Positions 52,313-61,290 of a DNA stretch of 64,000 nt are shown here, in pieces (position 1 is the first letter of the stretch; each line of letters begins with the position of its first letter). The position numbers and the translations under genes are program-made. The stretch comes from Stigmatella erecta (GTDB lineage: Bacteria > Myxococcota > Myxococcia > Myxococcales > Myxococcaceae), in the NCBI RefSeq assembly GCF_900111745.1, contig NZ_FOIJ01000019.1, positions 62,001 to 126,000 of the forward strand, in the 5' to 3' direction. Under the pieces are notes generated by a model. It had not been told where the DNA came from, did not search any database, and saw nothing but the letters and a program-made list of their open reading frames with translations.

Positions 52313-53737
52313 ATGGCTCACATCACGGACATCCCAACCGGTGGGGCCTCGGCCCTGCCCCCGCAGGTCTCCACCGCCAAGATTTCCCTGGTGGCCGCCG
52401 TGGCCGCGCTGGGCGGGTTCCTCTTCGGGTTCGACACCTCGGTCATCAACGGGGCCGTGGGCGCGCTGCAGTCCACCTTCGCTGCGAGCCCCTGGGCCAC
52501 GGGCCTCGCCGTCTCCTCCGCGCTGGTGGGCTCCGCGGTGGGCGCCTTCTTCGCGGGCTCCCTGGCGGACCGGATCGGCCGCGCGCGCACCATGGGGGCG
52601 GCCTCGCTCCTGTTCGTCATCAGCGCGCTCGGCTCCGGCCTGTGCTTCAGCCTGTGGGACTTGAGCGCCTGGCGGCTGCTGGGCGGCGTGGCCATTGGCA
52701 TGGCCAGCGTGGTGGCGCCCGCGTACATCGCCGAGATCGCCCCCGCGCACCTGCGGGGCCGGCTCGGGGCGCTGCAGCAGCTGGCCATCGTCATTGGCAT
52801 CTTCGCCGCGCTGCTCGGAGACTATGCGCTGGCCACCCGCGCGGGCTCGGCCACGGAGCCGCTCTGGTTCGGCGTCGCCGCCTGGCGCTGGATGTTCTGG
52901 TCCGCGCTGCCCGCCGCGGCCCTCTACGGCATCGGCGCCCTCTTCATCCCCGAGTCCCCGCGCTACCTCGTCGCCCGGGGCAACGAGACGCAGGCGCTCG
53001 CCGTGCTGCGCGGCCTCGTGGGGGACTCGGCGCCCTCCAAGGTGGTGGAGATCCGCCGCTCGCTGCGCACCGAGGCGGTGCCGCGCTTCAGGGACTTGCG
53101 CGGGCCGCGCTTCGGCCTGCTGCCCATCGTCTGGGTGGGCATCCTCCTGGCGATGCTCCAGCAGTTCGTGGGCATCAACGTCATCTTCTACTACTCGAGC
53201 GTGCTGTGGCAGGCGGTGGGCTTCTCCGAGAAGGACTCGCTGGCCATCACCGTCATCACCAGCTTCACCAACATCGTCACCACCCTCATCGCCATCGCGT
53301 GCGTGGACCGCTTCGGGCGCAAGCCGCTGCTCCTCGCGGGCTCCCTCGGCATGGCGCTCACGCTGGGGGGCCTGGCGTACCTGTTCGGCACCGCGGGCCT
53401 GGATGCCCAGGGCAACCCGGTGCTCCAGGGCAGCCGGGGGATGCTGGCGCTCATCTGCGCCAACGCCTACGTGTTCAGCTTCGGCTTCTCGTGGGGCCCC
53501 GTCGTCTGGGTGCTGCTCGGGGAGATGTTCCCCAACCGCATCCGCGCCCTGGCCCTGTCCATCGCCGCCGCGGCGCAGTGGGGGGCCAACTTCGCGGTGT
53601 CCGCCACCTTCCCCTCGCTCAAGGGGGTGGGGCTGGGGTGGGCCTACGGGCTGTACACCACCGCCGCCGTGCTCTCGCTCTTCTTCGCCTGGCGCTACAT
53701 CCGCGAGACGAAGGGCAAGGAGCTGGAGCAGATGTAG
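52313..53737 (+). CDS. Sugar-porter MFS transporter
   Basis: The 474-residue protein has twelve predicted membrane helices and the sugar-porter signatures: GGFLFGFDTSVINGAVG in helix 1, ADRIGRART in the loop after helix 2, APAHLRGRLGALQQLAIVIG in helices 4-5, PESPRYLVARG before the central loop, QQFVGINVIFYYS in helix 7, and DRFGRKPLLL after helix 8. It is a proton symporter for a monosaccharide or polyol of the xylose/galactose/inositol type; the exact sugar is not predictable. It is a single gene preceded by CGGGAGGTTCCAAGG. Confidence 0.93.
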   Translation: MAHITDIPTGGASALPPQVSTAKISLVAAVAALGGFLFGFDTSVINGAVGALQSTFAASPWATGLAVSSALVGSAVGAFFAGSLADRIGRARTMGAASLLFVISALGSGLCFSLWDLSAWRLLGGVAIGMASVVAPAYIAEIAPAHLRGRLGALQQLAIVIGIFAALLGDYALATRAGSATEPLWFGVAAWRWMFWSALPAAALYGIGALFIPESPRYLVARGNETQALAVLRGLVGDSAPSKVVEIRRSLRTEAVPRFRDLRGPRFGLLPIVWVGILLAMLQQFVGINVIFYYSSVLWQAVGFSEKDSLAITVITSFTNIVTTLIAIACVDRFGRKPLLLAGSLGMALTLGGLAYLFGTAGLDAQGNPVLQGSRGMLALICANAYVFSFGFSWGPVVWVLLGEMFPNRIRALALSIAAAAQWGANFAVSATFPSLKGVGLGWAYGLYTTAAVLSLFFAWRYIRETKGKELEQM

Positions 53738-53744
53738 CGGGGCT

Positions 53745-54563
53745 TCAGGAGAGGTGCTCCATCGCCTGGAGGCGCTGGAGCACCTCGTGGGGGTGCTGCA
53801 CTTCGGCGAGCCGGTCCGCCAGCCCCAGGCTCGCCAGCCGCGCCACGTGCGTCAATTGGAGACGGGCGATCCGCCCCCCCTCCCGGCTCAGGAGCACCAC
53901 CACCAGCCGCAGCGGCTGCTCATCCGGCGTCTCCGCCCGGAGCGGCCGGGCCAGCGTCACCAGCGCCGCCACGGTGGGCCCGTCCGCCAGGGAGGCCCGC
54001 GGCACGGCCACGCCATTGCCCACGGCGCTGGAGACCTGCTCCTCGCGCCGCAGCAGGTGGGTGGCCAGCGCCGCCGCGCCCGTGCCCGGCACGGCGGACG
54101 CCAGGCGCCCGGCGGCGACATCCAGCGCGTCCTCCAGCCGGGAACAGGACAGCTGGAGCACGAGCCGCTCCGGGGTGAGCAGCGGCGCCAGGGTGAGCGG
54201 CGGCTCCTCCCGGAGGGCGTCCCGCGAGGGAAACTCCGCGTCGAGCAACTGCCGCAGGCGCGCCAGCTGCGGGCCGGTGAGCTTCCGCCGGGCGATCTCC
54301 AGGAACAGCGGGCCCGCGCCGGGCTCCTGCTCCAGGTAGTTCGCCATGAGGGGGCTGACCTGATGGGCCACGTCCATCAGCAGCGTGGGCGGGATGTCCA
54401 GCTCCCGGGCGATGGCGGAGATGCGCGCGGGGGTGGGCACCGCGTCCAGCCCGTGCTCCACCCGGCTGAGGTAGGCGCTCGACACCCCGATGCGCTTGGC
54501 GAGATCCCTCAGCGAGAGGCCCGCGTCCACCCGCAGCAGCCGCAGCGTGGCCCCGACGTGCAT
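53745..54563 (-). CDS. XRE-type regulator with a degenerate PTS EIIA type-2 domain
   Basis: The 272-residue protein starts at 54563 (MHVGATLRLLRVDAGLSLRDLAKRIGVSSAYLSRVEHG), a classic HTH_3 helix-turn-helix (residues 1-62). After a helical linker, residues about 125-270 form a mannitol/fructose-type EIIA domain (LLTPERLVLQL, LLRREEQVSSAVGNGVAVPRASLADGPTVAALVTLARPL). At the site where EIIA has its phospho-accepting His (PHA), this protein has Arg189 (PRA), so it cannot be phosphorylated in the normal way. It probably reads another signal or acts constitutively. It starts one base after the stop of the CPA2 antiporter gene, so it is expected to regulate, or be co-regulated with, ion transport. 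Confidence 0.85.
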   Translation of the reverse strand: MHVGATLRLLRVDAGLSLRDLAKRIGVSSAYLSRVEHGLDAVPTPARISAIARELDIPPTLLMDVAHQVSPLMANYLEQEPGAGPLFLEIARRKLTGPQLARLRQLLDAEFPSRDALREEPPLTLAPLLTPERLVLQLSCSRLEDALDVAAGRLASAVPGTGAAALATHLLRREEQVSSAVGNGVAVPRASLADGPTVAALVTLARPLRAETPDEQPLRLVVVLLSREGGRIARLQLTHVARLASLGLADRLAEVQHPHEVLQRLQAMEHLS

Positions 54564-54564
54564 A

Positions 54565-56721
54565 TCAGGAGGCGCCCTCGGCGGGCATGTCTCCCACCGC
54601 TGCGGAGGCCACCGCCGGGGCGGCCGACGCCCGCGGGTGGCGGACGATGAGCAACGAGCCGGGCGCGTCGCGGATGATGCGCTCGCGCGACAGGCCGAAG
54701 AGCCGGTCCTCCAGGCCCCACTCGGAGCCGGCCCCAATCACCGTCAAGTCGTAGCCCTGCGAGGCCTCGGCCAGCGCCGCCTCCTCGGGCGAGTCGTTCT
54801 CCACGACCTTGAAGCGCACCTGGCCCAGCTCCTGGGGGAAGAGCTCCTCCACCAGCGCGCGGCCCCGGGGGCCCTGCGAGGCGCTGCCCGGCGCGGTGAC
54901 GTGCAGCACCGTCACCTCGGCGCCCGTGTGCCGCAGGATGCGCCGCGCCAGCGCGAGCGCCTGCCGGTCATTCTGGCTGCCGATGAAGGGCACCAGCACC
55001 CGCTTGGTCTCGGACAGGCCGCGGTCCACCAGCACCGCCACGCTCGTGGTGGCCTCGCGCATCACCTCGTGCACGGTGCCGCCCAGCCGCGTGCGGCTGA
55101 ACAGCGGCTTGTGCCAGCCGAGCAGCACCAGGTCCGCGCGCTTGGCCTCGGCGGTGCGGCAGATGTCCGCGGAGGGCTCCGAGGAGACGAACGACAGCGA
55201 GCGCACCGCCAGCTCCAGGCGCTTGGCGCTGGAGAGCAGCGGCGCGAGCGCGCCCTCGTCCGGGGGCCGGGGCTCGTGCAGCCGGTGCATGCTGGAGCGC
55301 TCGGCGGAGATGAGGTGCAGGGCGTAGAGCTGGGCGTTCTCCGCGGCGCTGCCGCCGGTGCCGGTGAGCGCCCGCCCCAGGGCCGCCATGCCCGGGCCCG
55401 CCTGGCCGTGGGAGACGCACATCAGCACGGTGAAGGGCGCGGGGCCGGTGGCCACCGGGGGCAGATCCACCCTGTCCCGGGCGATCTCCGCGGTGGGGTA
55501 GATCCAGTTGAGCAGCGGCGAGGTGATGAACGTCGTCACCAGCGCCATCACCACCATCATGGTGAAGAGGGTGGGGGAGATGACGCCCAGGTCCAGGCCG
55601 ATGTTGAGCACGATGAGCTCCATCAACCCGCGGGTGTTCATCAGCACGCCCACGGCGCTGGCCTCGCGCCAGCGCAGGCCGGTGAGCCGCGCCGCCACCG
55701 TGCTGCCGCCGAACTTGCCCAGGCAGGCCAGCAGGATGATGAGCCCGCACATGGCCCACGCATCCACGCTGTTGAGCAGCCCCACCTGCGTGCGCAGGCC
55801 GCTGTAGGCGAAGAAGACGGGCAGGAGCAGCACCACCGCCACGTCCTCGAGCCGCTCCGCCAGCGCATCGGCGAGCCCGCCCTCCTTGGGGATGACGGCG
55901 CCGAAGAGGAAGGCGCCGAACAGCGCGTGGATGCCGATGAGCTCCGTGGCCCAGCTGGAGGCCAGCAGCAGGATCAGCGTGCCCGCCACGACGTTCTGGG
56001 TGAGCCCGTCCTTGCTGGCCACCCGCGCGCCCAGCCGCGAGAGGAACGGCCGCACCACCAGCAGCATGAAGACGATGTAGAGCAGCGCGAACAGCGTGGT
56101 GATGCCCGCGCCGGTGAGGCTCGAGGCCCGCACGATGGACACCACGAAGGCAAGCAAGCACCACGCCGTCACGTCATCCACCGCCGCGCAGGTGATGCTG
56201 ATGACGCCTACCCGCGACTGGAGCAGGCCGCGCTCGCTGAGGATGCGCGCCAGCACCGGGAAGGCGGTGATGCTCATCGCCACGCCCATGAAGAGCACGA
56301 ACGACAGGAAGGGCACCTCGGGGGACGACAGGGCGCGGTAGAGCCACAGGGCGCTGGCGCCCGCGCCCAGGATGAACGGGACGATGATGCTGGAGTGGCT
56401 GATGGCCACCGAGCTGTGGCCCCGCCCCTGGAGCAGCTTCGGATCCAGCTCCAGCCCGATGAGGAACATGAAGAGGATGAGCCCCACCTGGCTGAGCATC
56501 TTCAGCACCGGCAGCGAGCTGTCCGGGAAGAGGCTGTGCATCAGGTCCGGCGCCAGCCAGCCGAGCAGCGAGGGGCCCAGCATCACGCCCGCGACGACTT
56601 CCGCGATGACCAGGGGCTGGCCCAGCCATCGCGTCACTTTGCCGATGAGCCGGGAGAGCCCGATGATGACGATGAGCTGCACGATGAGCACCGTGAGCGG
56701 GTTCTGGGCCAGTCCGTGCAT
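54565..56721 (-). CDS. CPA2-type cation/proton antiporter with tandem UspA domains
   Basis: The 718-residue protein has two parts. Residues 1 to about 395 form the KefB/NhaA-like membrane domain, with about twelve helices and the ion-site motif TCAAVDDVTAWC. Residues about 410-560 and 575-700 are two UspA-like domains, each with an ATP-loop-like stretch (ADLVLLGWHKPLFSRTRLGGTVHEVMREATTSVAVLV and YDLTVIGAGSEWGLEDRLFGLSRERIIRDAPGSLLIV). Usp regulatory tails on CPA2 carriers are known and may sense nucleotides. It exchanges Na+ or K+ for protons across the inner membrane. The ATG at 56721 follows a strong AAGGAG. A degenerate EIIA-type regulator follows at once. Confidence 0.9.
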   Translation of the reverse strand: MHGLAQNPLTVLIVQLIVIIGLSRLIGKVTRWLGQPLVIAEVVAGVMLGPSLLGWLAPDLMHSLFPDSSLPVLKMLSQVGLILFMFLIGLELDPKLLQGRGHSSVAISHSSIIVPFILGAGASALWLYRALSSPEVPFLSFVLFMGVAMSITAFPVLARILSERGLLQSRVGVISITCAAVDDVTAWCLLAFVVSIVRASSLTGAGITTLFALLYIVFMLLVVRPFLSRLGARVASKDGLTQNVVAGTLILLLASSWATELIGIHALFGAFLFGAVIPKEGGLADALAERLEDVAVVLLLPVFFAYSGLRTQVGLLNSVDAWAMCGLIILLACLGKFGGSTVAARLTGLRWREASAVGVLMNTRGLMELIVLNIGLDLGVISPTLFTMMVVMALVTTFITSPLLNWIYPTAEIARDRVDLPPVATGPAPFTVLMCVSHGQAGPGMAALGRALTGTGGSAAENAQLYALHLISAERSSMHRLHEPRPPDEGALAPLLSSAKRLELAVRSLSFVSSEPSADICRTAEAKRADLVLLGWHKPLFSRTRLGGTVHEVMREATTSVAVLVDRGLSETKRVLVPFIGSQNDRQALALARRILRHTGAEVTVLHVTAPGSASQGPRGRALVEELFPQELGQVRFKVVENDSPEEAALAEASQGYDLTVIGAGSEWGLEDRLFGLSRERIIRDAPGSLLIVRHPRASAAPAVASAAVGDMPAEGAS

Positions 56722-56825
56722 CGTCTCTCCTTGGACCAAAGGGTGATAAGGAAGCACTTATCAACCATGTCCAGAGGCGTCAACCCACGGTCTTCCGGAC
56801 CGTTGGGTGGCCGCGTGCGCGCGGA

Positions 56826-58016
56826 TCATCGCGGGGGCCGGGAGGCCTCGGGCGCGTCCCCGTAGCCCGTCAGCTCCACGTAGCCCCGGCCCGTCACCGG
56901 CTGGCCCGCGCGCGTGCCCGTGAACGTCACCGCGCCTTCCCAGTAGAGGACGACCACGGGCAGCTCCTGATCCGCCTGGGCCGGGAGGATGTCGAGCTCG
57001 AGCCCCTGCGAGGGCACCGCGAGGTGCCAGCGCGAGGGATACGCCACGCCGCTGCGCGGACTCTTCCACGTGTCGCGCACCTCGAGCCTCACGTCCTCGC
57101 GCTTCAGCTGCACGGCGGCGCCCTGCGGCGGCACGAAGGAGCCCGCGCTGCGCGGGGCCACCGCGCCGTCGCGCTGGCGCAGCTGGTAGTACATGAGCTC
57201 GGTGCTGTCCGAGAGCTGGAGGGCGAACCAGTCCCAGCCAATCTGCGAGGCGTCGAGCCCCACGGTGCTCCACTCGCGGTCCATCCAGCTCGCGCCCGTC
57301 ACCGCGTGCGTGCGCCCCTCCACCGTCACCGTGCCACGCGAGGGCATGCGCGTGAGCGAGTAGTAATAGGAGGCGCCCTCGCCGGCCCCCTTCTGGCTCA
57401 GCCCCTGGTTGCCCTGGAGCACGGGCGGCTTGCCCTCCTCCAGCTCCAGCGCCAGGTCCACGCCCTCCGCCGCCGCCACCAGGCGCATGGGCAGCGCCCC
57501 GTCCTTCACGGCCCGCGCCTCCCAGTCCTCCAGCCACACCCGGAAGGGCTGCGTCTGGGCCCCCGCGAGCCCCAGCGCCGCGCGGTTGAACCGCTGGAAG
57601 ACATGGAAGCGCTTCGCCTCGATGTCCGACAGCGCGAAGTGGCCCATGTAGAGCTGGCGCGTGCCCCACTCGGAGGCGCGCTCCGGGGCCGTGGGGGCCA
57701 GCGCGTTGCGGAACAGCGTGAGCTGGTAGCCGAAGGCGCGCCCCTCCGCCGTCTGCAGGTTGCCCGTCCAGTACCACCACTCGGTGCGGAACGCCTCGTG
57801 GGGCCCGTGGTCCTCGGGGAAGTGGAACGGCCGGACCTCCAGGGCGCGCGCGTAGCCCGTGTCCCCGCCGCCCGTCTGGCCCAGCAGCGAGGCCACCGTG
57901 AGGCCCGGGGCCGGCGGCGGCGCGGGCGGCTCGCGCGTGACGAGGAACACCCCCCCGGCCAGCATCGCCAGCACCGCCCCCACCCCCCGCACGAGCCCCT
58001 TGCCGCCACGCTGCAT
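56826..58016 (-). CDS. AttH/CrtC-like lipocalin-type protein of an ABC operon
   Basis: The 396-residue protein has an N-terminal signal anchor (GAVLAMLAGGVFLVT) and the AttH/carotenoid-hydratase-like double lipocalin domain, recognised from ALEVRPFHFPEDHGPHEAFRTEWWYWTGNLQ, GYQLTLFRNAL, YSLTRMPSRGTVTVEGRTHAVTGASWMDREWS and VGLDASQIGWDWFALQL. In Agrobacterium the attEFGH locus pairs such a protein with an ABC ATPase and permeases; the same set is present here (this gene, the large permease, the ATPase). The mature protein is probably periplasmic and binds a lipid-like ligand. It begins 3 bases after the permease stop. Confidence 0.85.
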   Translation of the reverse strand: MQRGGKGLVRGVGAVLAMLAGGVFLVTREPPAPPPAPGLTVASLLGQTGGGDTGYARALEVRPFHFPEDHGPHEAFRTEWWYWTGNLQTAEGRAFGYQLTLFRNALAPTAPERASEWGTRQLYMGHFALSDIEAKRFHVFQRFNRAALGLAGAQTQPFRVWLEDWEARAVKDGALPMRLVAAAEGVDLALELEEGKPPVLQGNQGLSQKGAGEGASYYYSLTRMPSRGTVTVEGRTHAVTGASWMDREWSTVGLDASQIGWDWFALQLSDSTELMYYQLRQRDGAVAPRSAGSFVPPQGAAVQLKREDVRLEVRDTWKSPRSGVAYPSRWHLAVPSQGLELDILPAQADQELPVVVLYWEGAVTFTGTRAGQPVTGRGYVELTGYGDAPEASRPPR

Positions 58017-58019
58017 GGC

Positions 58020-60560
58020 CTACTCCTCCCGAAGGGCCAACGCCGGGTTGGCGCGGGACATTCGCCACGCGGGGTACAGCCCCGCGAGCCCCGCGGCAGC
58101 CAGGGCCAGCCCCACCGCCTGGAGCAGCACCCCCGGGGTGACGGCGAGCTGGAGCGTCCACCCGAAGGAGCGCTGGTTGATGACGTGCACGAGGATGTAC
58201 GCGAGAGCCAGCCCCAGCGGCACGGCGAACAGGCCCGCCAGCAGCCCGAGCAGCCCCGTCTGGAGCGAGACGAGCCCCCAGAGCTGACCCGGCGTCAGCC
58301 CGGTGGCGCGCAGCACGGCGAACTCCCGGGCCCGCTCGAGCTGGAGCGCCATCAGCGCGCTGAGCACGCCCACGAAGGCCACCCCCACCGCGAGCAGCCG
58401 CAGCACCTGGGTGATGGTGAAGGTGCGGTCGAACACCTCCAGCGAGCCCTCGCGCAGCACGCGGTTGGAGCGCACGTGGACGAGTTGCCTGTCGCCCACG
58501 CGCGCGCGCACCCGCTCCACCAGCGCATCCACGTCCTGCCCGGGCGCGGCGTAGAGCGCCAGGCCCGTCACGCCCCGGTCCTCGAAGGCGGCCTCGTAGG
58601 TGGCGCGCGTCATGAGCACCGCGCCCACGTCCGAGCCGAAGTCGTAGTACACGCCGCGCACCCGGAAGTCGCGCGGCCCCCGGTCCGTGCGCAGCCGCAC
58701 CGTGCTGCCCCGGTGCACGTGGCGGTGCACGCTCAGGGGCTCGGAGACGATGAGCGTGTCCGGGGCCTCCAGCTCGCGCCACACCGTGTCCGCGTCGCCC
58801 TCCTTGAAGCGGTAGGCGCGCGGGAGACCCGGCGGAAACCCGATGGCCGTCAGGTCCGTGGCAACGCCGTCCACGTCCACCTTCACCGAGCGGAGGGTGG
58901 AGTGGGCCGCCACGCCCGGCGTCCCGGCCAGGTGCCCGGCCAGGCCCGGGACGAAGGCGCTGTCCCCGCGCCGGGCCATGAGCGAGGGCGGGGAGGCGTA
59001 AATGTCCGCCTGGAGCGAGGACTCCAGCCACTCGGCCACCGTGCCGCGGAAGCTGGCCACCATGAGGCCCACGCCCACGGTGGTGGACACGGCGATCATC
59101 AGCGCCGCCAGCGCCACGGAGGTGCGGCTCAGGCTCGTGCGCACCCCGCGCGCCGCCATGCGCCCCAGCAGCCCGAACACCGCGCCCAGCGGGCGGGCCG
59201 CGCCGAGCACCAGCTTCCCGGTCGTCCACGGCACCAGCAGCGCCGCGCCGAGCTGCACGCAGAACAGGCCCACGTACGCCGGCGGCAGCGCCTGGGTGGG
59301 CAGCACCAGCAGCCCCGCGCCCGCGCCCAGCACGAGCAGCCCCCACAGGGCGAGCCGCGGCGCGCGGCCCCGGGCCAGGTCCTCCGAGGCGGAGCGGCGC
59401 ATCGTGGTGGCCGGGGGCGAGCGCGCGGCCTCCCACGCGGGCACGAGCGCCGCGCCCAGCGTGGCCCCCAGCCCCAGCGCCACGCCCTTGGCGAACAGCA
59501 GTGGCTCCAGCGACAGCCGGCGCACGCTCACCACGAAGTACAAGTCGTTGAGGGTCTGCGTGACGAGCCCCACGAGCCCCCGGCCCAGCAGCACCCCCAG
59601 CAGGAGCCCCGCCGCGGTGCCCACCGCGCCGAGCAGCGCGGCCTCGCCGAGCACCAGGGCGAACAGCTCCCCGCGGGTGATGCCCAGGGCCCGCAGCCGC
59701 CCGAGCTGCCCGCGCCGCTGCACCACCGAGAAGGTCATCGTGTTGTAGATGAGGAACATGCCCACCACGAGCGCCAGCAGGGACAGCGCGGTGAGGTTGG
59801 TGCGGAAGGCCCGCGTCATCTGCTCCACGGTGTGGCCGCGCGAGGCGGCGCGCAGCAGCTCCACGCCCGGCGGCAGCCCCTGCCGCAGCCGGGCCGCTTC
59901 CGCCGCGTCCCCGAGCTTCAAGTCGATGCGGGACAGGCGCCCGGTGAGGCCGAGCACCTCCTGGGCGGTGGACACATCGGCGAGAATCAACCCCTCCAGG
60001 GCCCGGCGGGTGCGCGCGTCGGAAGGGGTGAGGAGGCCGAGCACACGCAGCGTCCGGAGCTGGCCGCCCACCGCCACCTGGAAAGAAGCTCCCGGCGCCG
60101 GCGCGCCCACCAGCCGCGCCGTCTCCGCCGTCATCAGCACCGTGCCCGGCTCGGTGAGGAGCGAGGCGAGCCGGGGGCCCTGCCGGTCCGACACGTAGGG
60201 CCGGAAGGGCTCCTCGGAGAAGGGGTCCACGCCCAGGAGCGTGAGGGGGCGGCGGTCCCCCTGGGCGGCCCGCACATGGCCCTCCACCACGGGGGCGGAG
60301 GGGGGCATGCCGGGGCGCAACCGCAGCGCGCTATATAAGGATGCGGGCAAGCCCGTGGGCCCCCCGGTGAGCTGGTGCGTGGCCTGGCCCGCCACCGTGC
60401 TGGTGGACTGCTCGAAGGCCTGGAGGGCGCTGTGGCTCGCCAGGTCGATGGAGACCACCACCGCCACGCCCAGCGCGATGCCCAGCAGCGACAGGGCGGT
60501 GAGCCACGGGTGGCTCCCCAGGTGGCGGGCGCTGGCGCGCGCGAGCAGCCGCCGGCTCAT
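58020..60560 (-). CDS. Large FtsX-type ABC permease (two FtsX domains)
   Basis: The 846-residue protein has ten predicted membrane helices in two FtsX sets (four after the first soluble domain, including LALVVGMFLIYNTMTFSVVQRRGQLGRLRALGITRGELFALVL, and a final group with LLRLLAVGVAFVGVLSALMALQLERAREFAVLRATGLTPGQLWGLV) and two large periplasmic loops. In attEFGH the two permeases are separate proteins; here they seem joined into one chain. It works with the adjacent ATPase in lipoprotein or lipid traffic rather than solute uptake. It starts 4 bases inside the ATPase stop (ATGA overlap), so the subunits are co-translated. Confidence 0.88.
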   Translation of the reverse strand: MSRRLLARASARHLGSHPWLTALSLLGIALGVAVVVSIDLASHSALQAFEQSTSTVAGQATHQLTGGPTGLPASLYSALRLRPGMPPSAPVVEGHVRAAQGDRRPLTLLGVDPFSEEPFRPYVSDRQGPRLASLLTEPGTVLMTAETARLVGAPAPGASFQVAVGGQLRTLRVLGLLTPSDARTRRALEGLILADVSTAQEVLGLTGRLSRIDLKLGDAAEAARLRQGLPPGVELLRAASRGHTVEQMTRAFRTNLTALSLLALVVGMFLIYNTMTFSVVQRRGQLGRLRALGITRGELFALVLGEAALLGAVGTAAGLLLGVLLGRGLVGLVTQTLNDLYFVVSVRRLSLEPLLFAKGVALGLGATLGAALVPAWEAARSPPATTMRRSASEDLARGRAPRLALWGLLVLGAGAGLLVLPTQALPPAYVGLFCVQLGAALLVPWTTGKLVLGAARPLGAVFGLLGRMAARGVRTSLSRTSVALAALMIAVSTTVGVGLMVASFRGTVAEWLESSLQADIYASPPSLMARRGDSAFVPGLAGHLAGTPGVAAHSTLRSVKVDVDGVATDLTAIGFPPGLPRAYRFKEGDADTVWRELEAPDTLIVSEPLSVHRHVHRGSTVRLRTDRGPRDFRVRGVYYDFGSDVGAVLMTRATYEAAFEDRGVTGLALYAAPGQDVDALVERVRARVGDRQLVHVRSNRVLREGSLEVFDRTFTITQVLRLLAVGVAFVGVLSALMALQLERAREFAVLRATGLTPGQLWGLVSLQTGLLGLLAGLFAVPLGLALAYILVHVINQRSFGWTLQLAVTPGVLLQAVGLALAAAGLAGLYPAWRMSRANPALALREE

Positions 60561-61258
60561 GGCCGCCCCGTCCGCTCGATGAGCCGGCCCGCCTCCAGCA
60601 CGAAGGTGCGGTCGGCCCGGGCGGCCAGCGCCTCGTCATGCGAGACGACGAGGGCGCACGCATCGCCCCGGCGGATGAGCTCTTCCAGGAGGTCCAACAC
60701 CTGGAGGCCCGTCTTCTCGTCCAGGTTGCCGGTGGGCTCGTCCGCGAGCAGCAGGGGCGGGGCGTGCGCGAGCGCCCGGGCCACCGCCACGCGCTGCTGC
60801 TCGCCGCCGGACAGCCGGTCCGGGAAGCTGCGCTCGCGCCCGCCGAGCCCCACGCGGCCGAGCAGCGCCTTCACGCGCGCGTCCACCTCCGCGCCGGGGC
60901 GGCCGAGCAGCTCCAGCGGCAGCCGCACGTTCTCCTCCACCGTGAGCGTGGGCAGCAGGTTGAAGGCCTGGAAGACGAAGCCGATGCGCTCGCGGCGCAG
61001 GAGCGTCCGCTCGCGCTCGCTCAGGGTGGCCAGGTCCTTGCCCTCCACGCGCACCTGCCCCCGCGTGGGCAAGTCGATGCCGCTGATGAGGTTGAGCAGC
61101 GTGGACTTGCCCGAGCCGCTGCGGCCCAGCAGCACGGTGAACTCGCCCCGGTGCAGGGTGAGGGCCGCGCCGGTGAGCACCTCGCGCGTGGCCTCGCCCT
61201 CGGAGTAGGCCTTGGTGACGTCTCTCAGCTCGATGACGGCGGACGGAGGGGAGGACAT
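60557..61258 (-). CDS. ABC transporter ATPase (LolD/AttE-like)
   Basis: The 233-residue ATPase has Walker A GRSGSGKST (45-53), Q-loop FVFQAFNLLPTLTVEENV, signature LSGGEQQRV (149-157), Walker B LLLADEPT and the H-loop VVSHD. The sequence is in the MacB/LolD subgroup, which powers FtsX-type permeases at the inner membrane. It is the first gene of a three-gene operon with the double-FtsX permease and the AttH-like protein. A TAGTGT element lies 12 bases before its ATG. Confidence 0.95.
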   Translation of the reverse strand: MSSPPSAVIELRDVTKAYSEGEATREVLTGAALTLHRGEFTVLLGRSGSGKSTLLNLISGIDLPTRGQVRVEGKDLATLSERERTLLRRERIGFVFQAFNLLPTLTVEENVRLPLELLGRPGAEVDARVKALLGRVGLGGRERSFPDRLSGGEQQRVAVARALAHAPPLLLADEPTGNLDEKTGLQVLDLLEELIRRGDACALVVSHDEALAARADRTFVLEAGRLIERTGRP

Positions 61259-61270
61259 GCGCGGTGCCGC

Positions 61271-61276
61271 ACACTA
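61271..61276 (-). promoter_or_regulatory. -10-like element TAGTGT of the attEFGH-like operon
   Basis: TAGTGT on the minus strand ends 12 bases before the ATPase ATG at 61258; the leader would be about six bases and has no ribosome binding site. Confidence 0.35.
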
Positions 61277-61290
61277 GCCGCCCCGGGCGC

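Noticed and set aside
57024-60338. A 1104-codon plus-strand frame opposite the attEFGH-like permease
   Set aside because: It is a low-complexity His/Arg/Gln-rich antisense translation that crosses the boundary between two well-supported minus-strand genes.
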